The notes beneath the pieces are model-generated. The model was not told where the DNA came from, did not search any database, and worked only from the letters and a program-made list of their open reading frames with translations. A stretch of 64,000 bases of DNA, from the NCBI GenBank assembly GCA_039090855.1, contig CM077011.1:24581001-24645000 (forward strand), in the 5' to 3' direction. This DNA comes from Macrothele yani. Lineage: Eukaryota > Arthropoda > Arachnida > Araneae > Macrothelidae. Below, one piece after another: positions 9,892 through 20,571 of the stretch (positions within the stretch are counted from its first letter, which is position 1; every line of letters starts with the position of its first letter). A program made the position numbers and the translations under genes.

Positions 9892-12367
9892 ACTACACAC
9901 TACATTCTTTTCTCTGAATTCTAGTGCCGCTCCGGGTCCGGACTACCTAACCTTTAGCTTTTATAAAACTTTTCTGCCTCTTCTTCTTCCGTTTCTCCTA
10001 TCAGCTTTCTCTGCTGCCTTTACGTACTCTCCTCTCCCGAGGGGATTCACAAATGCATACGTTGTCCTTTTCCCCAAGAAAGGGGATCTCCTTGACTTGG
10101 TGAACTGGCGCCCAATTTCCCTACTGAATCTCGACTACAAACTTTATACCAAGCTTCTTTCACAACGACTAAATCCCATCCTCACTTACATCCTCTCCCC
10201 TAACCAGACTTACACAGTTCCCGGCCGTTCCCTATCTCACAACATCCATCTCCTGCCTGATCTAATTCACCTTGCGCGCTCCCGCTGTGAACCCCTCGCC
10301 CTCCTCTCTTTAGATCAACAGTCCGCCTTTGATTATATCTCACACACTTATCTCTCCGCCACACTTCTCCGATTTGGATTTCCATCTCCGTTTATTTCTC
10401 TCCTCACCTACCTCTACCAGGAGGCTAGTTTCCAGGTCAAGTTGCCCACCTTTCTTACAGCACCAATCCTCTTCCGCCGTGGAGTGAGGCAAGGCTGCCC
10501 ACTCTCCGGTCAACTTTTCGCTATAGCCTTAGAACCTTTTCTCGGCTCCGTTCAACGCTCCTTTCAAGCCACATTGCCGCCACTCATCGCCCGCACGAGA
10601 CACCATGTCACCACTTCCGTGGCGTATGCAGACGACGTTACCTTCTGTGTACGCCTGGATTCACAGTTCTCTTTGCTCCAAAGTCTTTTCGCCGATTACG
10701 CCTCCTGCTCCGGAGCTGCGATTAATACAACCAAAAGCACAGGCCTGTGGTGCGGCTCATGGGTTGACCGCTTGGATTCTCCATGGGGAGCGCACTGGTC
10801 TTCAGCCTCTCAACGTTTCCTTGGCGTAAATCTTGGCGTCCCAGGTGAAGCCCCCAGCACAACGTGGAATACCATCCAGCCACGTCTTCATCGGTCAACT
10901 GCGTTTTGGCGAAAAGCGCAGTTCTGCACCTCATATTTTCAACGTGCACGTCTTGCGCAAACCTATCTTCTCTCCATGTGCACACATTCCTGGCTTGCTA
11001 CTAAATCCCCACTTCTTCGTCTCAATGATATCACTCGCTGCTTCACCTCAGTTATCTGGACCGGACACCACTGGCTCAGTGCCCCCAAGCTCAGCCTTCC
11101 TCCTGACCAAGGTGGCATTGGCCTAATTGATACACGACTGTACTATCAAGCTCTCCGGATTATTTCGTTCCTCCGTCTTCATACCTCACCTGTTGCCGAC
11201 GCTGTTACCGCAAGGAATGTCATCACCTCTTCGAGCAACACTAATTTCACTTTCACTTCTTTCATTCTAATGGACCTCCGTACTACCACTCACTCTCGCC
11301 TTCTTCCTGCCTTACGGGAGACTCTTACCTTTCTCCGCTCTCTCCCGCTCATTCGATCCCCACCCGATTCCACCACTGAACTCCTTGCCGAACCCCTGTT
11401 CTTCTCCTCTCTTCTTCACCCCCCTCATCTTTAATGCTTTGCCTATCCTTCTTGGCTCCGAGTCGGAGTTGTAACCGTCAAAGACCTTGTAACCTCAGAT
11501 CTGTTATGGCGACCCTACGCCAGCCTCCCACCCACCGTTCTACTTTCACCCTCCTCTCGCTCTGTCTATGACTCCCTACTCTCTACCATCATTGCTAAGT
11601 TTCCTCATCTCGCAACCACCACCGGCCTGACCTTTGTTCCTTCCGCCTCCCTCCCCCTTCCTTTCTTTCTTTCAGTCGGCAGATCTACACTTCCACTATC
11701 CTCTCTTTCAACCTCAGTTCTCTATCGGTTACTTTTAAAATCCCACTCTCCTTCTCCCCTTCACATCCCTGATGTCTCCCAATCCTCTCTCACCGCTGTA
11801 TGGTCTGCCACCCTTTCTCCTCTTTCAGCTCCTCTTGAAATAAACACTAACTGGCTTTTTCTCCACCGCCGTCTTCCCGTTCCATCCATCCTCCACCGCA
11901 TGACCATTCTTGACTCACCTCTTTGCCCCTTCTGTGCTCAAGAAGCTGCTGTCTCTCACGTTTATCTACATTGTGTCATCCTCCTTCCACTACTCCATCT
12001 TGCATTTTCCATTGCTCAACGTTCAGCCACAACTGATCTTCCTTTCGATGCCTATAAGTCACTCCTCCTGCAGGTCTCTCCGCCAGTCAAGCTTCCACCC
12101 ATCTGCTCATATATTTTCATCCTGGTGAAACACGTCATTTACGTATTTCATCAGCGCTGCCGAGATATCTCATCTCCTTATACCATCCACCAAACTTCTG
12201 TGGAACTACTGTGCCACTTTCGAGAGCGTCTCCTCTCAAGACTTCGTCTAGAGAACCTTGAGGCCGTTGCCCAACAGAGAGAACATTTCCATTCCACTTG
12301 GTCTCCGGCCGCTTCCGGGTTCGCCGGCATGCCAGCGACGTTGCAACTGACTGTCGGTAGTTTATAA
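9779..12367 (+). pseudogene. LINE ORF2, 3' part: reverse transcriptase and C-terminal zinc finger
   Basis: One frame runs from the C-run to TAA 12365-12367, broken only by a TAA at 11432-11434. RT blocks in order are SAAPGPDYLTFSFYK, LVNWRPISLLNLDYKLY, a VPGRSLSHN block, LSLDQQSAFDYISHTYL, FRRGVRQGCPLSGQLF, and the catalytic AYADDV (YADD at 10625-10636). The part after 11434 reads through without further stops and ends with a CX2CX7HX4C finger (CPFC...SHVYLHC, 11924-11974), typical of LINE ORF2 C-termini. Together with the 5' part it would be about 1,270 residues, the usual LINE size. DQQSAFD fits the Tx1 group, where DQEKAFD is common. The copy is inactive as it stands. Confidence 0.9.
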
Positions 12368-12927
12368 CCTCGTTGCTCCTAGCTCTGTTGAACTTCAGTT
12401 CAACGTGCATGCTCACCATTAGTTTTCGGAATCAAACTTCAACATAAAGCTTATATCTTCTAACAAATGTGAATATAATATGCACCATACTGTACAAATG
12501 TATACAATAAAGTCTTACTTGTTTTCTCTTTGATTATCATTTTTTCTACCAGTACTAAGACATCGTAATTCCGTTTGCCTTAGGTTTCACATTGTCTACT
12601 TTGTCATCTACAGTTCTCCTTTTGTACAGTGCTTCATTATAATATTCTCGTTCTGTTATTTGTCAGCACTATAATATACTTATGCTTCGAGACGAAATGT
12701 TTCGACAATCTCTCTTATTGCTCTTGTGCAAAATGTCTGCACCTCTTACCACGAGGTTCCTTTGTGAATCAATACATCGTGCTGTATATAATGTACATAG
12801 AATTTTAGAGTTTGTATATTTTACCGTACAATATATGTGTCAGGACGTCCATGTTCGCCTCCTGAACCCAACCTTGTTAATAAAATTGTGTTGAACTGAA
12901 AAAAAAAAAAAGAAAAAAAAAGAAAAA
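12368..12927 (+). other. LINE 3' UTR and A-rich tail
   Basis: Non-coding AT-rich stretch with ACAATAAAGTC at about 12505 and TTAATAAAATTG at about 12878. The second signal lies about 20 bases before the A-rich tail (12899-12927), so it is the likely polyadenylation signal used. Confidence 0.8.
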
Positions 12928-12938
12928 AGAAGCGTATA
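12928..12938 (+). repeat. Target-site duplication of the LINE, right copy
   Basis: AGAAGCGTATA, identical to 6524-6534. Confidence 0.85.
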
Positions 12939-14205
12939 TGCTCCAGCTTTGTCCGTCCGCACGATAACTCACGTGAAAATGGTTCGATTTCGACGAAATT
13001 TTAGCTTGTGGTAGGGGACCACCTGGGGACGAACCCTGTTGAAAATGGGCGAAGCACTGTCAAAGGTCAAGACATAGAAGCGGGATCCAGTCCATTGCTC
13101 TTATGCGTCATAACTTGCGTAAAAATTGTTCGATTTCGATGAAATTTTAGTATGTGGTAAGGAACCACCTGGGGACGATCCCTATTGAAAATGGGTCAAA
13201 TTGGGTCAAAGATCAGGACATAGGAGCTCGATCCATTCCATTGTCTTTATGCGTCATAACTTGCGTAAAAATGGTTTGATTTCGATGAAATTCTAGTATG
13301 TGGTAAAGAACCACCTAGGGACGAACCCTGTTGAAAATGGGCGGAATGGGGTCAAAGGTCAGGACATAAAAGCGGGATCCATTCCATTGCCTTTATGCGT
13401 CATAACATGCGTAAATATGGTTCGATTTCGATGAAATTTTAGTATGTGGTAGGCAACCACCTGGGCACGAACCCTATTGAAAATGGGCGAAATGGAGTCA
13501 AACGTTAGGCAGGGCATAAGAGCGGAATATATTCCATTGCCCTTATGCGTCATAACTTGGGTAAAAATGGCTCGATTTCGATCAAATTTTAGTATCTGGT
13601 AAAGAACCACCTGGGGACAAACCCTATTGAAAATGGGAGGAATGGGGTCAAAGGTCAGGAAATAAAAGCCGGATCCATTCCATTGCCTTTATGCGTCATA
13701 ACATGCGTAAATATGGTTCGATTTCGATGAAATTTTAGTATGTGGTAGGGAACCACCTGGGCACAAAACCTATTGAAAATGAGCAAAATGGGGTCAAAGG
13801 TCAGGCTGGGCATAACAGCGGGATATATTCCATTGCCCTTATGCGTCATAACTTGCGTAAAAATTGTTCGATTTTGATGAAATTTTAGTATGTGGTAGGG
13901 AGCCACTGGAGACGAACCCTATTGAAAATGGGCGAAATGGGGTCAAAGGTCAGGACACTGGAGTGGGATCCATTCCATTGCCCTTGTGCATCTAACTTAC
14001 CTAAAATGCTTGGATTGCGACAAAACTTTATCATGTTGTTCCGGAGGTATGGCGAACCGGTTCTGTTGAATATCAACGAAATGGGGTAAAAGGTCAGGAC
14101 ACAGGAGCGAGATTTATTCCACAGCTATTATCCTCATAACTTGAGCAATGATTTCTGGAATGTTGGAAAGCGTATCATAATCAATGCATTGCATGATTTT
14201 ACTAA
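12939..14205 (+). repeat. ~148-bp tandem array of the repeat element
   Basis: After GCTCCAGCTTTGTCCGTCC come about eight monomers of ~148 bp. Each contains GGTTCGATTTCGATGAAATT, GTGGTAGGGAACCACCTGGG, GAAAATGGGCGAAATGGGG and CCTTATGCGTCATAACTTGCG; they start near 12978, 13123, 13270, 13418, 13567, 13715, 13864 and 14010. The element closes with CTGGAATGTTGGAAAGCGT and CAATGCATTGCATGATTTTAC. Short ORFs on both strands recur once per monomer and are by-products of the repeat. Copies in the other orientation lie at 3.34-3.79 kb and 41.49-41.64 kb. Confidence 0.85.
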
Positions 14206-14211
14206 CTAGTT

Positions 14212-14556
14212 TGTTTTTTTTTGTAGATTTAATGACAACCGTGAGCAACTCGGTTAGCTATAAGCAGTCGCCCGTTCCTAATTTAGGGGCCGCCCCGGTG
14301 GCGCCGTGGTCTAAGCGATGGCCTCTGATCATTCGTCCGAAAGGGGTCCGGGTTCGAATCCCGGTTAGGCATGGATGTTGTGTTTGTCTTACGGCACTGG
14401 TTCTCTCCCTTCCCTGGAAACCGTGACCCTAAATTAGGGACGGGCGACTGCTTATAGCCCATTGAGTTGCTCACGGTGGTCGTTAAACCTCCTATAAAAA
14501 AAATTTTTTTTAGTGCCACTGATTCCAGAAAAGGGAGAGAGACAGCTGCTTAAGAT
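14212..14556 (-). repeat. SINE (family A), minus copy split by a second SINE
   Basis: The T-run and 3' domain (ATGACAACCGTGAGCAACTCG to CCTAATTTAGGG) lie at 14212-14288. The continuation of the same copy (GCCACTGATTCCAGAAAAGGG, AGAGAGACAGC) resumes at 14515. The stretch between is a complete plus-strand SINE. Confidence 0.8.
14287..14510 (+). repeat. SINE (family A), full-length plus copy nested in another SINE
   Basis: tRNA-like head with box A-like TGGCGCCGTGGTCTAAGCG and box B GGTTCGAATCC (14351-14361), then the family 3' domain (CTCTCCCTTCCCTGGAAACC, GACGGGCGACTGCTTATAGC, GGTGGTCGTTAAACC) and an A-rich tail. An imperfect duplication (TTTAGGGGCC / TTTTAGTGCC) flanks it. As a Pol III-type SINE it depends on LINE enzymes from elsewhere. 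Confidence 0.85.
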
Positions 14557-14576
14557 ATTCTTCATCCGGGAATTAT

Positions 14577-14633
14577 GGGCTTCTAGCTAATCATCCAAGT
14601 TCAAGGCTGACCTTGGATAATTTGCTAGAAGCC
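14577..14633. repeat. Hairpin-forming inverted repeat
   Basis: Left arm 14577-14599 (GGGCTTCTAGC...CATCCAAG) pairs with right arm 14612-14633 (CTTGGAT...GCTAGAAGCCC), about 19 of 23 positions, with a loop of about 12 nt. It could be a small MITE core or a cruciform; no flanking ORF explains it. Confidence 0.6.
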
Positions 14634-14639
14634 CACAAC

Positions 14640-14950
14640 TCTGACCACTTGGACACCAATGAGGGGTGCATAATTCATGAAGCGAGTTCTCTTTCTGAGT
14701 TGGGTTATTGTTTAAGCTGATAGTTTGCATTACACTGAACAACAAAAATGAACTTTTTGTTTGTTACAAAGACTGCATATGCCGAATCATACAGTAGTTG
14801 TCATGCTGATTACAAATCTGCTTGCTAAATTGTGCTATCGGGTATTGTTTTCGAGTAGCCTGTTGTTTCAGTGTACAATAAGCCTTCATTTTGGCATACA
14901 TACTGTAGTTCGCTTCGTGCAATGAATTGCACTTACCTTAAAAAGTAGTT
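14640..14950. other. No recognisable gene
   Basis: AT-rich sequence without ORFs, repeats or RNA-gene signals that I can name. Confidence 0.4.
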
Positions 14951-16620
14951 ATTTTAGATTTTCTTTTGTACTTTGGTTGTATTACATCCCTTTTTAGAGT
15001 CTAAGAGTAATCAGCTAGCATTTTAGGGCTCCATCTTCCTTTATAGCGGTTTTCTATTGTACATATGTCCTGATGAAAACATTCTCTGTGTTCATCGCTC
15101 ACAACTCCTAAGTTCTGTGGGGAAAAGTCCAGATTAGAGTGAAGGAAATGTATTTTAAGGATCATACAATATTGCATCCCATGGCTTTATAGTTTTCTAG
15201 AAGCTTAGTAACAAGTTATTTTTAATTTTCTGCCTTCCGGTTAGCTAAAACATTCAGTACCACATCTTTAAAGGAATTTCCTGCAGCAGCTTCAGTCTCA
15301 TTCAAAGTGCCTTCAAATGCAAGATTCCTTTATTTGTGGGCCAATAAAAATGCCAGCATAAGTTCCCTTATTTGTGGACCAATAAAACTGCCTTGTTTAA
15401 TTTTGGCTTCAGATATTTTGGGGAACATGTTCTTTAGAAAACAAAAGATTTCTCTATCTTAATTTATTTAATGCCTTTACGAAAAAGGTTTGGTCAAACC
15501 CAGTTTGATGTGAAGCGGTGGTACGTACACGTTCTGAGGACTTACTGAAGGCTCAGAAAAAATATTTTTATTACCTGGAACTAAAGACTCTCTTTTATGC
15601 CAAGTTTTTTTAATGCAATGAGAATTTCTATCCCTACTGTTCCATTCACAGAGGAAGCAGCAGTATTTTGTGTATCCAAGTTGTAGACCAAGGAGTAAAG
15701 CTATCACTTTAAGATCGCCACAAATCTCCCATGAGTGCTTTTTGTGTGCTATGCTTTGAAGCAACAGTTCCATATTTGCATATGTTTCTTTCATGTCTGT
15801 AGCATATGCTACAGGTACTGACGGGTACATGTTTCCATTATGAAGAAGGACAGCTTTTAAGCTTATTTTTGAGGAATCTATAAAACGTATCCATTCTTCA
15901 GGTTTGTGTTGCTGTCCTAAGGCTTCAAGCAAAAAATCTATACCATTGCAGTACACAAGATCCATACTCTTCGAAAATAAGAGTTCTAACTCTTGCTGTC
16001 GTCGACAACAACTACATACTTTTGTACTTGGTTGTAAAAGATTCAATTTCTTTAATCTTGAAGCTAATATGTCGGCCTGACTTTTTGCTAAATGAAGATC
16101 ACGAACCAGATCATTTAATTTTTCCTGACTTATAAGGTGAGGTACAGAATCTTCCGAGAAATCAGGGTCTTGTACTTAAATATCTTCTTCGCTGTGAGGA
16201 TTTATTTCATCGGGAATCACTATCATCTAAACTCCATGACTATGTAGGTACAGGAAGATCTGGACCATGAGGAACAGGTCTCATGACCGAAGAAATACTG
16301 GGATACTGAATCGTGTCTTTGGTCTTAGCTGTAATTCCAGATACCTTAGTGATGCAGAAGTAACAGTCTGTTGAGTGGTCTTTCGGTTCTCTCAAAACCA
16401 TGATCCCTTCAACCAGCCATTCAACAAAGTTGCACATGAATTACAACAAATGTGAGGCGCCCGAGATTTATCTTCATTACCCATTTTGCACTGGGAATAA
16501 AGTTCATACGATTTTCTAATCAAAGGTGTGAAATGTCGCCTTTGAGACTTTAAAGTAAGTTGTTCACAAATGTAGCAGAAACTGTTTGGATGGTTCACAC
16601 AAGTAGTACGTGGCATTATT
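14950..16620 (-). pseudogene. Decayed copy of an arthropod multicopy gene family (possibly transposon-derived)
   Basis: The N-terminus reads MPRTTCVNHPNSFCYICEQ from 16616, with a TLKSQRRHFTPL block and Cys pairs (CYIC, CCNSC) that look like a zinc-binding module. A shifted frame follows: LREPKDHSTDCYFCITKVSG, then MRPVPHGPDLPVP. A 189-codon ORF (15477-16046) holds the core: WIRFIDSSKISLKAVLLHNG, YCCFLCEWNSRDRNSH, and PPLHIKLGLTKPF near its end. Broken frames to about 14950 give NSFKDVVLNVLANRKAEN and a block resembling AVSDEHGERFHQD. I recognise this gene as an uncharacterised multicopy family in many arthropod genomes; its function is unknown to me. Several frameshifts and stops make this copy dead. 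Confidence 0.7.
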
Positions 16621-17195
16621 TAACGTACACTTTGCACAATCCACACTACTTTTTAATACCACGAGGAAATGCACGTCCTTCAAATACCGATTAAATACAT
16701 TCGAATGACAAAACTTCTGCTTTGTTCCCCTTTCGCAGAAGGAATTGCACAACAGGAAGTAATGGCACCAGTATGTCTACTCTCAGAGACACAGCTATCC
16801 TGACGGCAGACAGATGTCTCCTTTGGGAAACCTAGGGAAATCCCTTTAAGTAACACAACATTCATTCCAACAGAGCCCCATTACAAGAACTTGGAGCCCA
16901 GTGGAGCAATTGTGACTTCATATTTGGTTTCAGAACCCGTTAATACATACGAAACCGTTAAAGTTTTCTTTGTAACAAAACCATTTCTGCTCAGTGTTAT
17001 TAATTATGAAATACACTGAATGCACAAATTATTACATACACCCAAATAACCTCATGTAAAGCAGAAGTATTGCGCCCACTGACAATGGACGCTGAAACTG
17101 CAATGCCTCTAAATAGGACAGGTCTGTTAGCATTGGAAACCAGTCACGGGAAAGTAATAAAGGGAAAATGCAGCGTCGTGAGTTTGATTGTGGCC
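16621..17195. other. No recognisable gene
   Basis: Short minus-strand ORFs (16564-16865) have no family motif and may be upstream sequence of the decayed gene. Nothing else is recognised. Confidence 0.35.
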
Positions 17196-17199
17196 AGGA

Positions 17200-17935
17200 A
17201 GGCTGGGTATTCAATCAAGGAAGGCTGAGTGTTTAAGTAAGGTAGGCCAGCTGTTCAATTAAGCGAAGCCAGTTATCCAATTAAGGAAGGTCGGCTATCC
17301 AATTAAGAAAGGCCGGCTGTTCGATCAAGAAAGGCCAGCTGTTCAATTAAGCAAGGCCGGCTGTTCAATCAAGGAAGGCGGCTGTCTAATCAGGAAAGGC
17401 CGGCTGTTCAATTAAGCGAAGCCAGTTGTCCAATTAAGGAAGGTCGGCTATCGAATTAAGAAAGGCCGGCTGTTCGATCAAGGAATGCCGGCTATCCAAT
17501 TAAGGAAGGTCGGCTGTTCGATCAAGGAAGACCGGCTGTTCAATTAAGCAAGGCCGGCTGTTCAATCAAGGAAGGCGGCTGTTTAATCAGGAAAGGCCGT
17601 CTGTTCAATTAAGAAATGGCAGCTGTTTAATCCGGAAAGGCCGTCTGTTCAATTAAGAAATTGCAGCTGTTTAGTAAATGCCGGCCGGGTGTTTAGTCAA
17701 GGAACGCCGTTTGTTCAATAAACGAAAGCCGGCTGTTCAATAAACGAAGGCCGGCTGTTCAATAAACGAAGGCCGGCTGTTCAATAAACAAAGGCCGGCT
17801 GTTCAATCAAGGAAGGCGGCTGCTCAACCAAGGAAGGCCGGTTGTTCAATCAAGGAAGGCGGCTGCTCAATCAAAGAAGGCGGCTGTTCAATTAAGGAAG
17901 ACCGGCTGTTCGATCAAGGAAGACCGGCCGTTCAG
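17200..17935. repeat. 23-bp minisatellite
   Basis: About 30 units of AAGGAAGGCCGGCTGTTCAAT plus 2 bases. Variants differ in CAATCA/CAATTA/CGATCA and in CAAGG/TAAGC/AAACG, and occasional one-base deletions (GGCGGCTG) occur. Sub-blocks repeat at a higher order, for example around 17228-17400 and 17400-17600. Confidence 0.9.
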
Positions 17936-18990
17936 TCACAGTTACTGCTGAACTGCTGAAATTTCCCCGTCTAACATTCGTACGAGTATACTATGATTAT
18001 GGAAATACGGTAAAACTTCCAACCAACGGGAAATACGGCTGTAAAGTGCAATTGACTCCCGAGATTGACACAGACCATCCCGCATCATTACAAGTAATAA
18101 TCTCACGGCTGTCGCGGAACAGATAATGCCAGAATTTAAGCCGTTAATAATCAGAGCTCTGAAATAGTGTGTCGCTCATAATACCATAACGCCCGAAATT
18201 CTCTGTTGCTTCCTTTAGAATTTTTCCTCTCCCCTTTACAAGCCAACAAAAAAAGGATTAGTGGTTAGTCATCACACGAAACTGTCGATCTGTAGTCTTG
18301 ATGTGCATTGACCTTCGAATGTTTCCAGGGTAAGAACAGTGCATTCTTACACAGGGAAAGCATCCGATGACATGAGGGTAATTACTATCCCCGGGGAGAC
18401 ATCAACGCCTGCTTTACTTATGTTTAGCGACAACAATGGTGTCTGAGGATGACTTCTGCTGGGAGATGTATAAATGCGAAGAAAAGGTGGGGACAAGACA
18501 TCTTAGTCAAGCCGGCTATTTCGGGCGGACGTGGTAATTTGGGTGAAAGTGTGTTTCGGGAGTTGTGGCCGTTGAAGGGTTAATGAGGGCGCTATAAAGA
18601 AAACTTATCCGTCGTACCATGGAAAAAATAGGTTATGGCAGCCTACGTCCATATTGTTTCTCTTTGTTGACTGCAAGACAGCGAAACATTACGTTGCACT
18701 TTGTAACTGAAGTTCAGAGTGCTGGAAACAAGTAATCTGTTAAAACAAATTACAGTTTTCATACTATAACGCTGATGAGAGGGTTGGTCTGTGGAGTAAA
18801 CCACACGAAACAATGAACCTAACTTGTTGAGTTGGGATCACACAGGCATTTATAAGCTGTGTAACAGTTTGGGGTATGCTTGCATAAGATTTCTTGGTGT
18901 CCCTCTAACCTGTTGAGAGTTCCTTCACCTGCACATTCTTGTAAATATCCTCCCCAACCATCTACGCCCGTTCATAACTATTCTCCTTCT
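17936..18990. other. No recognisable gene
   Basis: Unique-looking sequence with no long ORF, repeat or RNA-gene signal. Confidence 0.4.
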
Positions 18991-19014
18991 CCACTATTGC
19001 GCCATCCGTCTACA

Positions 19015-19330
19015 TGAAAATACCACACGGAATACTTCCCGAGTAGCGACCAATTGGCTCCAGAAGCATTCAAGTAAATTTACACAACTTGAATGCTCCC
19101 CTCGATCGCCGGACCTCAATCGCATTGAGGACTTTTCAGACAATTTGTGAAGATGCGTTCAAGCCCTCCAACCCCCACATGCAACTGTGGAAACCCTACG
19201 GCAGGTGATCTTCGATTCTTAGGAGGTAATACCCCCTTCGTTTTTTCAACCCTTCCTGTATCTTTCCAAGACATCTGGCTACTGTTGTGAGGGCAAAACG
19301 TGTTGCAATACGTTGTTAGGTAGGTGTATA
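19015..19330 (+). pseudogene. Tc1-like transposase, C-terminal remnant
   Basis: A short stretch translates to FTQLECSPRSPDLNRIEDFSDN, matching the third catalytic block of Tc1 transposases (PDLNPIEH), followed by a tail (LQPPHATVETLRQVIF) like the usual end region. No N-terminus or inverted ends were found. Confidence 0.65.
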
Positions 19331-19846
19331 TAGTAATTTATCTATTCAGGGTACATTCCATAAATTTGTTGAGTGTCTTGTTCACAACCTATGACTGAAA
19401 TCGCAATTTGAATTTTGTTGCTCTCACTACGTAATATGAATTTCCAAACACCTATAAAAAAACTGCTGAAATTTCTACCCATAATTCATGATGAAAGCGG
19501 CGTTTGGCCTTATGATATAAGGTAATGCATTTCTTGTGTCTTGTCAATGCAGAATTTCGCAGATCTGAATTCATAGCACGTCTTTCCCACTTCAGAAAAT
19601 TACGGTTTTTTCTGGTAACAAATCCCTTAATAAAATACATCTAATACAGGAAATAGTTTTTAAGTACTTGTTGGAGCCCTTGTCTCAGTTCGTGGGAAAA
19701 GTTCCAAGAAACGCTGAGACACGAAGAAAACGAATGCCTCTCTTATTTAGGTTTCGTCTAATTCTCCATAAGAAATAAACGACGTAGTCACGGAGACTAC
19801 ATAAAGAAACTACAGCCACAGAAGCAAAGCCAACCACGGGGAAAGG

Positions 19847-20018
19847 TATAAAAAAATAAGAGATAAGCGCAAGAACAAGAATCAGTCTATCAGAAAAGGG
19901 GCGAAAAGGGTGCGATTAGATCTCTTTCCTTCTGGACTGCAAGAGCAAAGAAAGAGTCTCCGAAATAAAAGCAGAACGCTGGATTTAAGGAAGAATAGAA
20001 TGATGGCCGCAGTTAAAC
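19847..20018 (+). promoter_or_regulatory. Candidate promoter and first coding exon
   Basis: A TATAAAAAAA box at 19847 is followed 35-37 bases on by a TCAGTC initiator (19882-19887), a purine-rich leader, then two ATGs (20000, 20003) reading MMAAVK, and a strong splice donor (AAAC/GTAAGT, donor at 20019). No protein family can be recognised from six codons. The combination may be chance; no transcript evidence is available. Confidence 0.3.
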
Positions 20019-20020
20019 GT

Positions 20021-20450
20021 AAGTAAGCACACGTTTCTACTTTCTCTGCTTAAGTATCTTAACTTTTAACTTAATCAACGTTCGTTTGCACTCAATGATT
20101 AAAAAAGAAATACCCATGCTATGTTAAAGATATAGAACGCCATTCAACGATAAGACATAATGCTTAAGGCAGTGCTGGGGACGATTTATTTTGACTGCTT
20201 TGTTATCCCTTTAATTGAAACTTTTGTCCTTATTTAATCATTTAAGTGAAGCGTAATAAGAAAAAAGAAACTTTCTGTTTTTATAAGTTTTTGTCAAGAG
20301 GATTACGAAATTTACTGGTACCGTTTCCTCGATTGTCACAACAGTTGTATATGAACAACACGGTATGTTAGACTTATGATTCTGAATGCTAAGACCGATT
20401 CCTTTTTACAAAATAACTTATACAGATTGGTTCAGATATATTGCATAACT
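20021..20450. other. No recognisable gene
   Basis: AT-rich sequence. If the preceding exon is real this would be the start of its intron. Confidence 0.3.
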
Positions 20451-20571
20451 TATACACCGATAAGCCAAAACGTTAAAACCACCTCTGCGGTATGTAAATA
20501 AGCGCGAGTGCGGCCAATCAGCATCATTTGCCAAGGCCGCGAATGATATACAAGGTTTGGACAGAATAATG

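Larger units (their letters stand above)
6535..12927 (+). mobile_element. Full-length Tx1-like LINE retrotransposon
   Basis: A 6.39-kb non-LTR element with a 5' UTR of about 220 bp, ORF1 (6757-8478), ORF2 (from ~8546 to 12367), a 3' UTR of about 530 bp with two AATAAA-type signals (near 12507 and 12880) and an A-rich tail. An 11-bp target duplication flanks it. The RT style (WRPISLLNLDYK, VPGRSLSHNI, LDQQSAFDYISH, RGVRQGCPLS, YADD) is that of the L1/Tx1 group. It carries few lesions: one TGA in ORF1, and two frameshifts plus one TAA in ORF2. It is therefore a fairly young copy. Confidence 0.9.

Noticed and set aside
13359..14089. 83-codon ORFs repeating once per 148-bp monomer
   Set aside because: Length and ends follow the monomer, with no start context or family match.
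14287..14360. Functional tRNA gene
   Set aside because: Box A and B are present but the anticodon arm is not credible, and the copy continues into the SINE domain with an A-tail.
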